NCBI GenBank assembly: GCA_019636515.1
Contig: JAHBXI010000004.1
Coordinates: 62,001-126,000, forward strand
DNA length: 64,000 nucleotides
Origin: Phycisphaeraceae bacterium
GTDB taxonomy: Bacteria > Planctomycetota > Phycisphaerae > Phycisphaerales > UBA1924
Direction of reading: 5' to 3'
Notes under the pieces: model-generated
Seen by the model: the letters and a program-made list of their open reading frames with translations, nothing else
The model's database searches: none
What the model was told of the DNA's origin: nothing
Shown: piece by piece, positions 53,753 through 61,992 of the stretch
How positions within the stretch are numbered: position 1 is the stretch's first letter
How the letters are laid out: every line of letters begins with the position of its first letter
Translations under genes and position numbers: made by a program

Positions 53753-56416
53753 ATGGACCGGACAAGGAATCGGGTCGCGGGGATGTCGGTGATTCACGCG
53801 ATGATATTCGCCGCCGGAACGGCCCTGGCGTTGCCCCTCCACGGGCAGCCCGAACAGGACGGGCGCGACCCGGAAGAGAATGCCGAGTCGGATGTATTCC
53901 CGCCCGAGGCGACCGGGGGGGGGGCGGTCCCCGCGACGCTTCGCCCGCCGGGGACGGCTCGGCCGGCGCAACCAGGCTCGCGTCCGCCGGCCCTTCCAGT
54001 TGAACCCGCCGACGGCCAGAGGGTGATCGACCCCGGGGGAGACCTGGACGACGACGAGATCGAACTCACCGCGTTCTCCGAGCCGGTTGAACTCACCACG
54101 CTGGTCGACTACGCGGCGCGGGCGCTGGGCATCAACATCTCGATTAAAACGGGGCTGACAGGGTCCGTGGTATTCAACGCCCCGGTAAAGGTCCCGCGTG
54201 CTCGGCTGCTCGCTCTGCTCGACGCGCTGCTCGAGCAGCAGGGGCACACGATCACCTACGACCCGGCCTCGCAGTTCTACTCGGTCCATCCATCGGGGGA
54301 AGTGCCGGTCGCGCTGGTCGATGGCGTGGCGGCGACAACCCGGGTCTTCGCCACCCCCAACGTCCGTCCCAGCGCGCTCAAGGTCGCGATCGACGCGCAA
54401 CTCGGGACCGGCGGGGGCGTCCCGGGCTCTCCCCAGCAGGGAATCCCGGGGATGCGCCAGTACGCCTACGTCGATGAACTCGGCGTGATCGTCGCCACCG
54501 ATTCGCCGCGAAAACTGGCGCAGGTCGAGTCGCTCATCAACCGCCTGCTGTCCGAGCACGCCAAGACCCGCTTCATACGCATCGAGTTGAACTACGTCGC
54601 CGCCCCCGTGGCCCGGGAACGCGCGCTCCAACTCGTCGGCCAGTCAAGCGGACGCCAGGGATCGCCCCAGGAGCAGATGATCAACCTGCAACTCCAGCAG
54701 CAGGGCCTCGGGGCAGGGCTGGGCAGCCGAGGAACCTTCGACAACCTCGCCGATCGCCTGACGATCGACCCGCAGGGAAACGCGCTGATCTTCCGCGGTC
54801 TCCCCGAGGAGGTCGTCCAGGTCCAGGCGGTGCTTGACGTGATCGACGTGCCAAGCAAACTCCTGCCCCGGAAGCACGAGGTTGGACGCTCGGCACGCCC
54901 GATCGCGGAAATCGCCCGCCAGCGGGGCCTGGGAGAAGTCACCCAGATCGCCGACACCCGCTCCCAGGATCCGAACAACCCGCTCGGCATCGCCGGCGGC
55001 GGCCTGACCTTCCAGGACCCGTCGATGTCGTCGCAGGGCCAGCGAACATCGACCCTGGGCGGCCCGGTCATGGTGGTTGACGAGACGCGCGGGCTCATCG
55101 TGTATTACGGCACCGAGAGCCAGCAGGCCGCGCTCAAGGCCTTGGTCGATGAACTGCGCACCGACGACGACCGCGTCGTGTTCCGCAACTACAAACTCAA
55201 GAACGCCAGGGCCGACGACGTCGCCCAGTTGATCCTGGGAGTCCTCAACAACCAGACGCCCGTCCTGAATTCCGCGTCCGGCACGGACGGCGGCTCGGGA
55301 ACCGGAGGATCCGGATCGCGCGGGTCGTCGGGCCTGCTGGGCGACATGACCGGCGGGTCATCCTCCCGGCGAAGCACCTTCCGGCCGATGGCGTCGGGCA
55401 GCACCGAAGACGGCCTGAGCATCGAGAATGCCGAGGACATCTTCATCGTCGCCGACCAGTCGCACAACCAGTTGATCGTCAAGGCCCCCATCCGGGACCA
55501 GGAATCCCTGGCTCGCCTTATTTCCAAACTCGACCTCCGAAGGCCCCAGGTCTATATCGAAGCCAAGATCATCGTCGTCAACTGGAGCGACCAGTTGCGC
55601 CTGGCGTTCGAGACCCAACTCATCAACGCCGGCGGGTCCGGCGGCGTGCTCAACACGAACTTCGGCCTGTCGAGTTTCGGCACCGGAGCGACGTTCACCG
55701 ACCCCAAGACCGTCAACGTCAACCTCGCCGGCCTGACCGCCGCGATCATCAAGTCCGACCAGGTCCCCATCGTCATGAACGCCCTCCAGACCGAGGCCGA
55801 GGGACGACTTCTTTCCACGCCGCAGGTCCTGGTCGACGACAACACCCAGGCCACCATCGATTCCAAGGACGAGCAGCCGACCACCACCACGACCATCGGC
55901 TCGGGCGGCAACCCCAACACCACCACCTTCAACGAGTACGTCGAGGCCGGCACCAAACTCGTCGTTACCCCCACCATCTCCGAAGGCGGGTACGTTCGCC
56001 TCGACTACGAGATCAATCTCTCGAGTTTCACCGGCGAGAGTTCGGCCGGGGTCCCGCCTCCCAAGCAGACCAACACCCTCATGGCCAAGTCCGTCACCGT
56101 GCCCAGCGATTCGACCGTCGTCCTGGGGGGGCTCACCTTCGACAGCGAGACAACCCGCAGCAGCGGTATCCCCATCCTCAAGGACATCCCGATCCTCGGG
56201 CTGCTTTTCCAGGATCTCAACAAGACCAAGCGCAAGACCACGCTCTACGTCTTCCTCACCCCGCGCATCATGCGCGACCCCAACTTCGCCGACCTCCGGC
56301 TCGCCCAGGAAGGGCCGCGGGCCGCGGTGGGGATCGAGGACGACATGCCGACCCTTGCCCCGACGTACATCGACTCGTTCGAGCCGCGCCGATCGACGGA
56401 GGAACCGCCGCGCTGA
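53753..56416 (+). CDS. gspD: Type II secretion system secretin GspD
   Basis: An 887-residue outer-membrane channel subunit. A signal peptide (MSVIHAMIFAAGTALALPLH area) precedes N-terminal domains with EPVELTTLVDYAARALGINI (N0/STN) and FRNYKLKNARADDVAQLILG (N3-like). A Gly/Ser-rich disordered stretch lies around residues 505-540. The secretin core contains LLSTPQVLVDDNTQATIDS, VTVPSDSTVVLGGLTFDSET and IPILKDIPILGLLFQDLNKT, which are diagnostic. The ATG at 53753 is preceded by GGAGGA. gspE follows 22 bases downstream, so the pair is an operon; other T2SS genes are not seen. Confidence 0.95.
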   Translation: MDRTRNRVAGMSVIHAMIFAAGTALALPLHGQPEQDGRDPEENAESDVFPPEATGGGAVPATLRPPGTARPAQPGSRPPALPVEPADGQRVIDPGGDLDDDEIELTAFSEPVELTTLVDYAARALGINISIKTGLTGSVVFNAPVKVPRARLLALLDALLEQQGHTITYDPASQFYSVHPSGEVPVALVDGVAATTRVFATPNVRPSALKVAIDAQLGTGGGVPGSPQQGIPGMRQYAYVDELGVIVATDSPRKLAQVESLINRLLSEHAKTRFIRIELNYVAAPVARERALQLVGQSSGRQGSPQEQMINLQLQQQGLGAGLGSRGTFDNLADRLTIDPQGNALIFRGLPEEVVQVQAVLDVIDVPSKLLPRKHEVGRSARPIAEIARQRGLGEVTQIADTRSQDPNNPLGIAGGGLTFQDPSMSSQGQRTSTLGGPVMVVDETRGLIVYYGTESQQAALKALVDELRTDDDRVVFRNYKLKNARADDVAQLILGVLNNQTPVLNSASGTDGGSGTGGSGSRGSSGLLGDMTGGSSSRRSTFRPMASGSTEDGLSIENAEDIFIVADQSHNQLIVKAPIRDQESLARLISKLDLRRPQVYIEAKIIVVNWSDQLRLAFETQLINAGGSGGVLNTNFGLSSFGTGATFTDPKTVNVNLAGLTAAIIKSDQVPIVMNALQTEAEGRLLSTPQVLVDDNTQATIDSKDEQPTTTTTIGSGGNPNTTTFNEYVEAGTKLVVTPTISEGGYVRLDYEINLSSFTGESSAGVPPPKQTNTLMAKSVTVPSDSTVVLGGLTFDSETTRSSGIPILKDIPILGLLFQDLNKTKRKTTLYVFLTPRIMRDPNFADLRLAQEGPRAAVGIEDDMPTLAPTYIDSFEPRRSTEEPPR

Positions 56417-56438
56417 TCCGACGCGGCCACGAACCACC

Positions 56439-58187
56439 ATGGCGAATCCCGGCGGACCATCCGATCGTTTCAGCGCGATGAGGCGGCTCCTGCCCTCGGG
56501 CAAGCCGCGCGGCAACGGCACGCCAGGCCGGCTCCCCGCTGCCGCCGCGCCGTCCGCGGACTTTGCTCGCCTGGCACCGCTCTTTGGCGAACTGAAGATC
56601 ACCCCGGAACAGTTGCGACAGTTCCGGGCCATCGACGGGTCCGACACCGAGCCGTGGGACGTGATGCTCTCCATGCTCGCCATCGACGAGCACCACGCGC
56701 TGGAGATGCTCTCGAAGCGCACGGGCCTGGACCTGGTCGCCGAGCCGCGACTTTCGGAATCCGCGTCCCGCTATTACGAGATCATCCCGCCGGAGGTCGC
56801 CAGGACCCACCTGTGCGCGGGGGTCGAGTCCGACGGCGTGGCGATGACCGTCGCCACGGCACAGCCGCTGGTCCCCGCCGTCATCAACATGCTCGAGGAC
56901 ATGCTTGATTCGCCCGTCCGGATCGTCCTGAGCCCCCGGGCGGCGGTCGCCAACCTCGTCAACCGAGGCTACGAGAAGCGCCAGGACCTGGTCACCGAGA
57001 TCATCGAGGAGATGCCCCTCGACGAGCGGGCGATCGCCTCGGCCGCCGCCGGCGTGGGACAGTCCAACGACCTGCTCCAACTCGCCCGACAGACGCCCGT
57101 CATCCGCCTGGTCAACATGATCCTCTTCGAGGCCCTCCGACGGCGAGCCTCCGACGTCCACGTCCACCCCCTCGAGAACAAACTCCTCATCCGTTTCCGC
57201 GTGGACGGCCTCCTCGTCGATGCCTTCAGCCCGCCCATCTCACTCGCCCCCGCCATCAGTTCGCGCCTCAAGGTCATGACCGAACTGGACATCGCCAACC
57301 GCCACAGCCCGCAGGACGGCCACGCGACCGTCCGCATCGGAAGCCGCAAGATCGACATCCGCTTCTCCTGCATCCCCACCGTCTTCGGCGAGCGGCTTGT
57401 CCTGCGCCTGCTCGACCAGTCGAGCGTGCAGTTGTCGCTCGATCAGATCGGCATGTCCAAGCGGATGCAGGCCCAGTTGCTCGACCTGGTCGATCATCCG
57501 ACGGGGATCCTCCTGGTCACGGGTCCGACCGGGTCCGGAAAAACCACCACGCTCTACGCGGCCCTGCAACGCATCGACCGCGCCACGCGCAACGTGATGA
57601 CCATCGAGGACCCCGTCGAGTATCACACCGACGGAATCAGCCAGATGCAGGTCAACCCCAAGCGGGGCGTCACCTTCGCGACCGGACTGCGGGCCCTCCT
57701 GCGACAAGACCCCGACGTCATCCTCATCGGCGAGATCCGAGACAAGGAAACCGCCCAACTGGCCGTCCAGGCCTCGCTCACCGGGCACCTCGTCCTGGCC
57801 ACCCTTCACACCAACGACGCCCCCAGCGCGATCACCCGCCTCATCGACATCGGAGTCGAGCCGTACCTCATCACCTCGTCCCTGCTCGCCGTCCTCGCGC
57901 AGCGACTGGTCCGTCGCCGCTGCTCGCTCTGCGGCGGCTCGGGCCGTCAGGCCGATGGATCACGCTGCGACCCGTGCTGGGGATCGGGCTACAAAGGTCG
58001 CCTGGCCGTCTACGAGATCATGCGGATGACCGACCGCATGCGGTCGCTCGCCAACCGCAACGCCGACGCGATGGAACTCGTCGCCGCCGCCCGCGACGAC
58101 GGCTTCCTCGACATGAGAACCGACGCGGCCGAGAAAATCGCCGCGGGGCTCACCGACGAGGCCGAGGTCTTCCGCGTCCTGCACTGA
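56439..58187 (+). CDS. gspE: Type II secretion/type IV pilus ATPase GspE
   Basis: A 582-residue hexameric ATPase that powers pseudopilus assembly. An N-terminal MshEN-type domain (residues ~40-190) precedes the core with Walker A LLVTGPTGSGKTTTLYAAL (about residue 363), the Asp box TIEDPVEYHTDGI and Walker B QDPDVILIGEIRDKETAQ. The four-Cys zinc motif RRCSLCGGSGRQADG/RCDPCWGSG is near residues 493-515. The start MANPGG at 56439 has no obvious ribosome-binding site. gspF would normally follow, but the island begins within about 50 bases. Confidence 0.96.
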   Translation: MANPGGPSDRFSAMRRLLPSGKPRGNGTPGRLPAAAAPSADFARLAPLFGELKITPEQLRQFRAIDGSDTEPWDVMLSMLAIDEHHALEMLSKRTGLDLVAEPRLSESASRYYEIIPPEVARTHLCAGVESDGVAMTVATAQPLVPAVINMLEDMLDSPVRIVLSPRAAVANLVNRGYEKRQDLVTEIIEEMPLDERAIASAAAGVGQSNDLLQLARQTPVIRLVNMILFEALRRRASDVHVHPLENKLLIRFRVDGLLVDAFSPPISLAPAISSRLKVMTELDIANRHSPQDGHATVRIGSRKIDIRFSCIPTVFGERLVLRLLDQSSVQLSLDQIGMSKRMQAQLLDLVDHPTGILLVTGPTGSGKTTTLYAALQRIDRATRNVMTIEDPVEYHTDGISQMQVNPKRGVTFATGLRALLRQDPDVILIGEIRDKETAQLAVQASLTGHLVLATLHTNDAPSAITRLIDIGVEPYLITSSLLAVLAQRLVRRRCSLCGGSGRQADGSRCDPCWGSGYKGRLAVYEIMRMTDRMRSLANRNADAMELVAAARDDGFLDMRTDAAEKIAAGLTDEAEVFRVLH

Positions 58188-58238
58188 TCATCTCGGCAAG
58201 CCCCCCCAAAGCCCCCGACCGCCGGCCGTGAACCCACC

Positions 58239-58478
58239 ATGCAAGTGACCCCGGAGGGGTCAGAACAACCCCCAAAACACACGGGAAATACGGGTGTTTC
58301 GAGTTCCGGTGACGCAAAAAGCGACGCAAGGGGGGCCAAATCCGGTCCTTCGACGCCTGCGACCCCCGAACCCTTCCCTGACCCGGACTTGGCACTTGTC
58401 TCCGGGGTTTGGAGCCGACTGCCGGGGCCGGTCAAGGCGGGCATTGTCGCGATGGTGAAAGCGGCGGTGTCGCCATGA
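58239..58478 (+). CDS. Small protein resembling a planctomycete recombinase tail
   Basis: A 79-residue protein. The C-terminal part (PDLALVSGVWSRLPGPVKAG then IVAMVKAA) and the SSGDAKSDARGAKSG stretch resemble, from memory, the C-terminal tails and downstream small ORFs of tyrosine recombinases in planctomycetes. No recombinase catalytic residues are present, so this would be a remnant or an accessory protein at the edge of an inserted element. Its stop overlaps the start of the next gene as ATGA (58475-58478), so the two are coupled. Confidence 0.5.
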   Translation: MQVTPEGSEQPPKHTGNTGVSSSGDAKSDARGAKSGPSTPATPEPFPDPDLALVSGVWSRLPGPVKAGIVAMVKAAVSP

Positions 58479-59533
58479 CCCGCAAGCCCCGCCACCAAAA
58501 CCAACAGACTGTTGGTTTCAAGGTCAAGCCCAGCGTGCTCGATGCGATCTTGGAGTTGAAGGCAACTGCGGCGAAGGTCGTCGCCGCATCGGACCTGAAC
58601 CGTGAGGATCGGGTTGAGCGATCCAGCCTCTTGAGGCGCGCCCAGAATGTGCTTTGCGAGTTTCGTGAGCGCGACAATCTCATGCTCCACTCGAAAGATG
58701 GCTTTGACAAGGACGATGCAGGCATCGCGGACATGAGCGTCGCCGCGCTCGCGCTTGCCATCTCCGATTGCCCGGCTCTCGCGCAACTGCTAGAGACGGG
58801 TCTTCTGCCGCCAGTCACGGGCAAACACATGAATGCCGCTCGCCCACGCTTCAAGGGGCTGCCTCCGGCGGCAAAACTGGCGTCGCCTCTGCTCGCCCGC
58901 GAGCAAGTCGCCAAAGCACTTCCCACAGCAAAGAGTGAGTGGTTGGCGACTCGCTCATGCCTGCTCGCATATTCGCTGCACTTCAAGCGATGGCCGCTGG
59001 ATCAGCCGCCGAGTCCGATTGAAGTCTGGATCGCGCGTTTTGAGTGCGAGTCGCTGGTGATGAAACTGCTCCCGTGGCTGTCGGCTCGCGGGCTGGTCGG
59101 GTGCCAGATTGGCGTTGAACTCTGCATCAGCAACTCGAATCAACTCGGCCCCTGCTTGCTGATGCACCCGCATCTCACCGTCGAGTACGACCCCGACCAT
59201 CCCTGTACGCCGTTGCTGACGAGAGTGGCGATCGCGCGCGGCTGGCACCGGCTCACGTCTCGCAGCGATGGAGCCAACCTCACGACGATTGGAGATAGAC
59301 CACGCAAAGTGAAGCCGGGTACCGAAGTGCAGATGGCCGAGTACCTGCTTGGCGTGCGGCGACACTCCCGATTCGCCACGTCGAAAGTGCTTGATGCTTT
59401 CCGTGGCCCACATCGGGTTTCGCCAGAGATTCTGGCGGCACTGCTCGCGCACTATGCGTACCCACTCTCGCGCTTGGAGCGTTGGTTCCAAACGTGGAAT
59501 CACAAAACGCATCCGCCGCGAGATCGGCAGTGA
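58475..59533 (+). CDS. Unknown protein of the right-hand island
   Basis: A 352-residue protein that I do not recognise. It begins TRKPRHQNQQTVGFKVKPSV, a basic region followed by helical segments. The latter half has a helix-rich, Trp/Arg-containing part (GVRRHSRFATSKVLDAFRGP, YPLSRLERWFQTWNHK), which could bind nucleic acid, but no motif supports that. Base composition and codon choice look less GC-biased than in the genes left of 58 kb, consistent with horizontal gain. It overlaps the previous small gene by ATGA. The tandem repeats start about 30 bases after its stop. Confidence 0.55.
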   Translation: MTRKPRHQNQQTVGFKVKPSVLDAILELKATAAKVVAASDLNREDRVERSSLLRRAQNVLCEFRERDNLMLHSKDGFDKDDAGIADMSVAALALAISDCPALAQLLETGLLPPVTGKHMNAARPRFKGLPPAAKLASPLLAREQVAKALPTAKSEWLATRSCLLAYSLHFKRWPLDQPPSPIEVWIARFECESLVMKLLPWLSARGLVGCQIGVELCISNSNQLGPCLLMHPHLTVEYDPDHPCTPLLTRVAIARGWHRLTSRSDGANLTTIGDRPRKVKPGTEVQMAEYLLGVRRHSRFATSKVLDAFRGPHRVSPEILAALLAHYAYPLSRLERWFQTWNHKTHPPRDRQ

Positions 59534-59566
59534 CGCGAATCTGTGGTCGTCGCCAACCGCTTCGCC

Positions 59567-59596
59567 GTCCTGTATGTACCCGTCCTGTATGTACCC
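59567..59596. repeat. 15-bp direct repeat
   Basis: Two head-to-tail copies of gtcctgtatgtaccc (59567-59581 and 59582-59596), with a third, partial copy (ctatatgtaccc, near 59632-59643). They lie in the non-coding gap after the unknown island gene, together with the 10-bp repeat at 59651. Confidence 0.7.
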
Positions 59597-59650
59597 ACAC
59601 ATGGCCCACTGCGCACCACAGGAATCAGCCCCTATATGTACCCAGATCAC

Positions 59651-59695
59651 TGCTCACCACTGCTCACCACTGCTCACCACTGCTCACCACTGCTC
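59651..59695. repeat. 10-bp tandem repeat, four and a half copies
   Basis: The unit tgctcaccac repeats four times head to tail and ends in a half copy (tgctc). The reverse strand reads GTGGTGAGCA. The stop codon of the minus-strand frame at 59674 falls inside it. The copy number is likely to vary between strains. Confidence 0.85.
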
Positions 59696-60138
59696 GTGAA
59701 TGCTTCGACTGTGGTCGCGACACGAATGCGAGCAGTCGGTGGAGTTGGCGTAGAACACGAGAGTGCGGATGTCGGCGCAGACTCAGACTCGGTGCTCAAC
59801 ACGCGGCGCAGCAGGCAGCCCACATCGAGATGAGAGTCATCGGAGTCACCGAACCTCCAGCGCAGAGGAACTTGGCAACGCTTCACTCGCACCGTGGCCT
59901 GCACATCGAAGTCTCTCTGCGTCGTGTCGAGTTCAACAAAGAGCCTCTTCCCGCCGCAGAGAATGATCGTCGCGTGCAATGCTCTCTCGAAGTCGAGCCT
60001 GCAAACTGGAGGGGCACTCGTGATGTGCAGCCGCTTCAACACCTTGACGCCAAAGTCGAGATCGAGATGCGCCTCAATGATCGACGCGGCAACGATTCGA
60101 TGAGTTCTGCCGGTGAGTTGGCGGGTCGTGGTTGCCAT
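59674..60138 (-). CDS. Possible hypothetical protein in a multi-frame-open region
   Basis: A 154-residue frame on the minus strand from ATG 60136-60138 with protein-like hydrophobic patterning (RIVAASIIEAHLDLDFGVKV, RRVLSTESESAP). Codon use is plausible. However, the same DNA is open in other frames on both strands for several hundred bases, and the stop lies within a tandem repeat, so the coding strand is uncertain. No family was recognised. It could be a mobile-element-derived repeat rather than a gene. Confidence 0.3.
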   Translation of the reverse strand: MATTTRQLTGRTHRIVAASIIEAHLDLDFGVKVLKRLHITSAPPVCRLDFERALHATIILCGGKRLFVELDTTQRDFDVQATVRVKRCQVPLRWRFGDSDDSHLDVGCLLRRVLSTESESAPTSALSCSTPTPPTARIRVATTVEAFTSSGEQW

Positions 60139-60325
60139 GCCGAAACGTCCCACCACGGGCAGCGGATTGCTCTCGCGTGCGCCCGCGTACCCGCGACAAG
60201 CAGAATGAACGCCATGAACACAGCGCACGAAGGCGATCCACCCACCACCCGTTGGCGATAGAGGGAGGGGGCTATTGAATGGCGGGGTGGTTCGCCGCAC
60301 ACTGCGGGTGGCACTGCCCCTTTTT

Positions 60326-60964
60326 TCAAGGCGAATCTTTCTTGACATTCAACCCGCGCTTCGCGGCTGGCATCGCGACTTGTCCGCTGTGATCCGAGAA
60401 GCCCCACAACGCTCTGTCAAGAGTACGCAGGTCAGTCTTCGCTTCCGCTGCAATCGACCGGCAAGTGTCGGTGTACTCCGCCCAGACCGCAGCCCAGTCT
60501 CGCGGCTCTTCGTCGATGCCGAGTGACCAGAACGCCCGCACGTCCATCATCGGGTACGGATCACGGTGGCAGAGGTGCAAGATCGCGCTAGCGGTTCGGG
60601 GTTGGACGCCTTTCAAGAGCGTCAGCGCGCTCAGGCGCAGTGACTCGACCGGCGTCGTGAACGCGAACCGCGTCACCGCTTCGACCGTGGCCGCGTCGTT
60701 CTTCTCATGGTGCTTGGCGGGGCGTGGACTCTTCCACCGTGCAATCGCAAGAAACTGGGGCCGGGTCAGGTAGCCCTGAGCCTTCGCCGCTGCGCCGATC
60801 TCGACAGGCTCCGTGTCGCCCAGCGGGTACGTGTACGCCTCCGCCCACCGGGGGATTTCGTCGAGAGGGAACCGGGGGCGGAAGTGGGCCATGCTCAGGG
60901 GCAGCGTATCGAGATTGACAGGCTCGGGACGCACGCTCGTCGGCACCCTCAGCCGCGGCGACAT
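60326..60964 (-). CDS. Possible HhH-GPD-like (DNA glycosylase-like) protein
   Basis: A 212-residue protein. The segment LLKGVQPRTASAILHLCHRD (about residues 110-130) has the helix-hairpin-helix spacing of HhH-GPD base-excision glycosylases, and PMMDVRAFWSLGI follows where those enzymes carry a conserved Asp. The Lys of the lyase type is not clearly present. A base-repair or DNA-binding role is an inference. It starts at 60962-60964 with GGAG six bases upstream; a later start (MAHFRPRF) is possible. It is in the island next to hsdM. Confidence 0.55.
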   Translation of the reverse strand: MSPRLRVPTSVRPEPVNLDTLPLSMAHFRPRFPLDEIPRWAEAYTYPLGDTEPVEIGAAAKAQGYLTRPQFLAIARWKSPRPAKHHEKNDAATVEAVTRFAFTTPVESLRLSALTLLKGVQPRTASAILHLCHRDPYPMMDVRAFWSLGIDEEPRDWAAVWAEYTDTCRSIAAEAKTDLRTLDRALWGFSDHSGQVAMPAAKRGLNVKKDSP

Positions 60965-61294
60965 TCCGGCTCCGGGACGAACAGACGAGCGAGCCGGGGC
61001 GGATATTGGACCCAATCGACTCCCAACGGTGCGATCAGGTCCGCCCCTGCCCGTTCTCTCCCCTCCAGCAGCCCATTAGAGGCCGTCTGCCGCGTTCGGA
61101 CGGTCGCGGGCATGGAATGGCGGCACCCAAGCCCTTCCAAAGCCTCCAAAGCCATTCCCGGAGGTTACGGGACAGACGCCAGCCCCGCCTTTGGCCGTCC
61201 GTTCTTGGACCCGTCGCGTGGGACCGCCAAGGACTATCGGGGCCAGTCGTGCGTCTCAAGCCGAAGTTTCGCCCGGCGCGGTACTCTGGCCGCC

Positions 61295-61804
61295 GTGAGA
61301 GACCACTTCCTCCCAAATGTCGCCCATCGGCTGCCGGACGGCGTCATCCTCCCCGATGACCCGCCGGAGTGGCTCGCTGCGCTCATGGACCCGTGGGACA
61401 CTTGGGCGGCGTCGCACATTGGAAGTTTGGACTCCTTCGATTACGAAAACGCTTCTTGCTACCGCTCATGGAGGCGTGCGTACTCGCTGATGCCCAAGTC
61501 TCAGAGCGAGTGGGATGCCCGCGTGCAGGATGACCCGCCGCTGGTCGATCACGATGGCGCGACGTGGGATCAAGGGTTGCGAGGGCTGTCGCGGCAACTT
61601 TTCCTTCTGCACGCGGTAGAGGGCGACGGCATTGCTGAAGAGGTCCATCCGCTCCGAGCGATGGAACGGCACCTTTGCATCGAACTCGCCGAACTGCTCG
61701 CATTCGAGACGCCACGCTCATGGCCAGACGCGGCCCGAGTCGAACTCGCTTTACGCATGGCCGAGTGCCGTGGGTTGCTGTACTGCTTTGCCTGCTGGCG
61801 ATAG
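61295..61804 (+). CDS. Unknown island protein
   Basis: A 169-residue protein from the GTG at 61295-61297. It has a Trp/Asp/Leu-rich mixed sequence (DDPPEWLAALMDPWDTWAAS, DHDGATWDQGLRGLSRQLFL) with no recognised motif and no signal peptide. Upstream in-frame ATGs belong to an Arg/Ser-rich stretch and are rejected. It is on the plus strand ahead of hsdM. Its link to the methyltransferase is unknown. Confidence 0.5.
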   Translation: MRDHFLPNVAHRLPDGVILPDDPPEWLAALMDPWDTWAASHIGSLDSFDYENASCYRSWRRAYSLMPKSQSEWDARVQDDPPLVDHDGATWDQGLRGLSRQLFLLHAVEGDGIAEEVHPLRAMERHLCIELAELLAFETPRSWPDAARVELALRMAECRGLLYCFACWR

Positions 61805-61992
61805 GTTCACCGCCGATCCAACAGACCGTTGGTCGTGCAAACCGGGTGGCGTTCGGCTACCCTACCTCTCCGCCTGTCTTCCCGATGGGGCACGGAAAGC
61901 ACGCTGCGGACGGCCCTGCACGGACCCGCCTGTTGCTCTCGCGCCGAATCGGGAATGTCCACCTGTTCACCGAACGTGCGCCGAGGGTCCGC

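Noticed and set aside
59651-59695. CRISPR-like array
   Set aside because: The 10-base units are directly tandem with no spacers, and there are no cas genes nearby.
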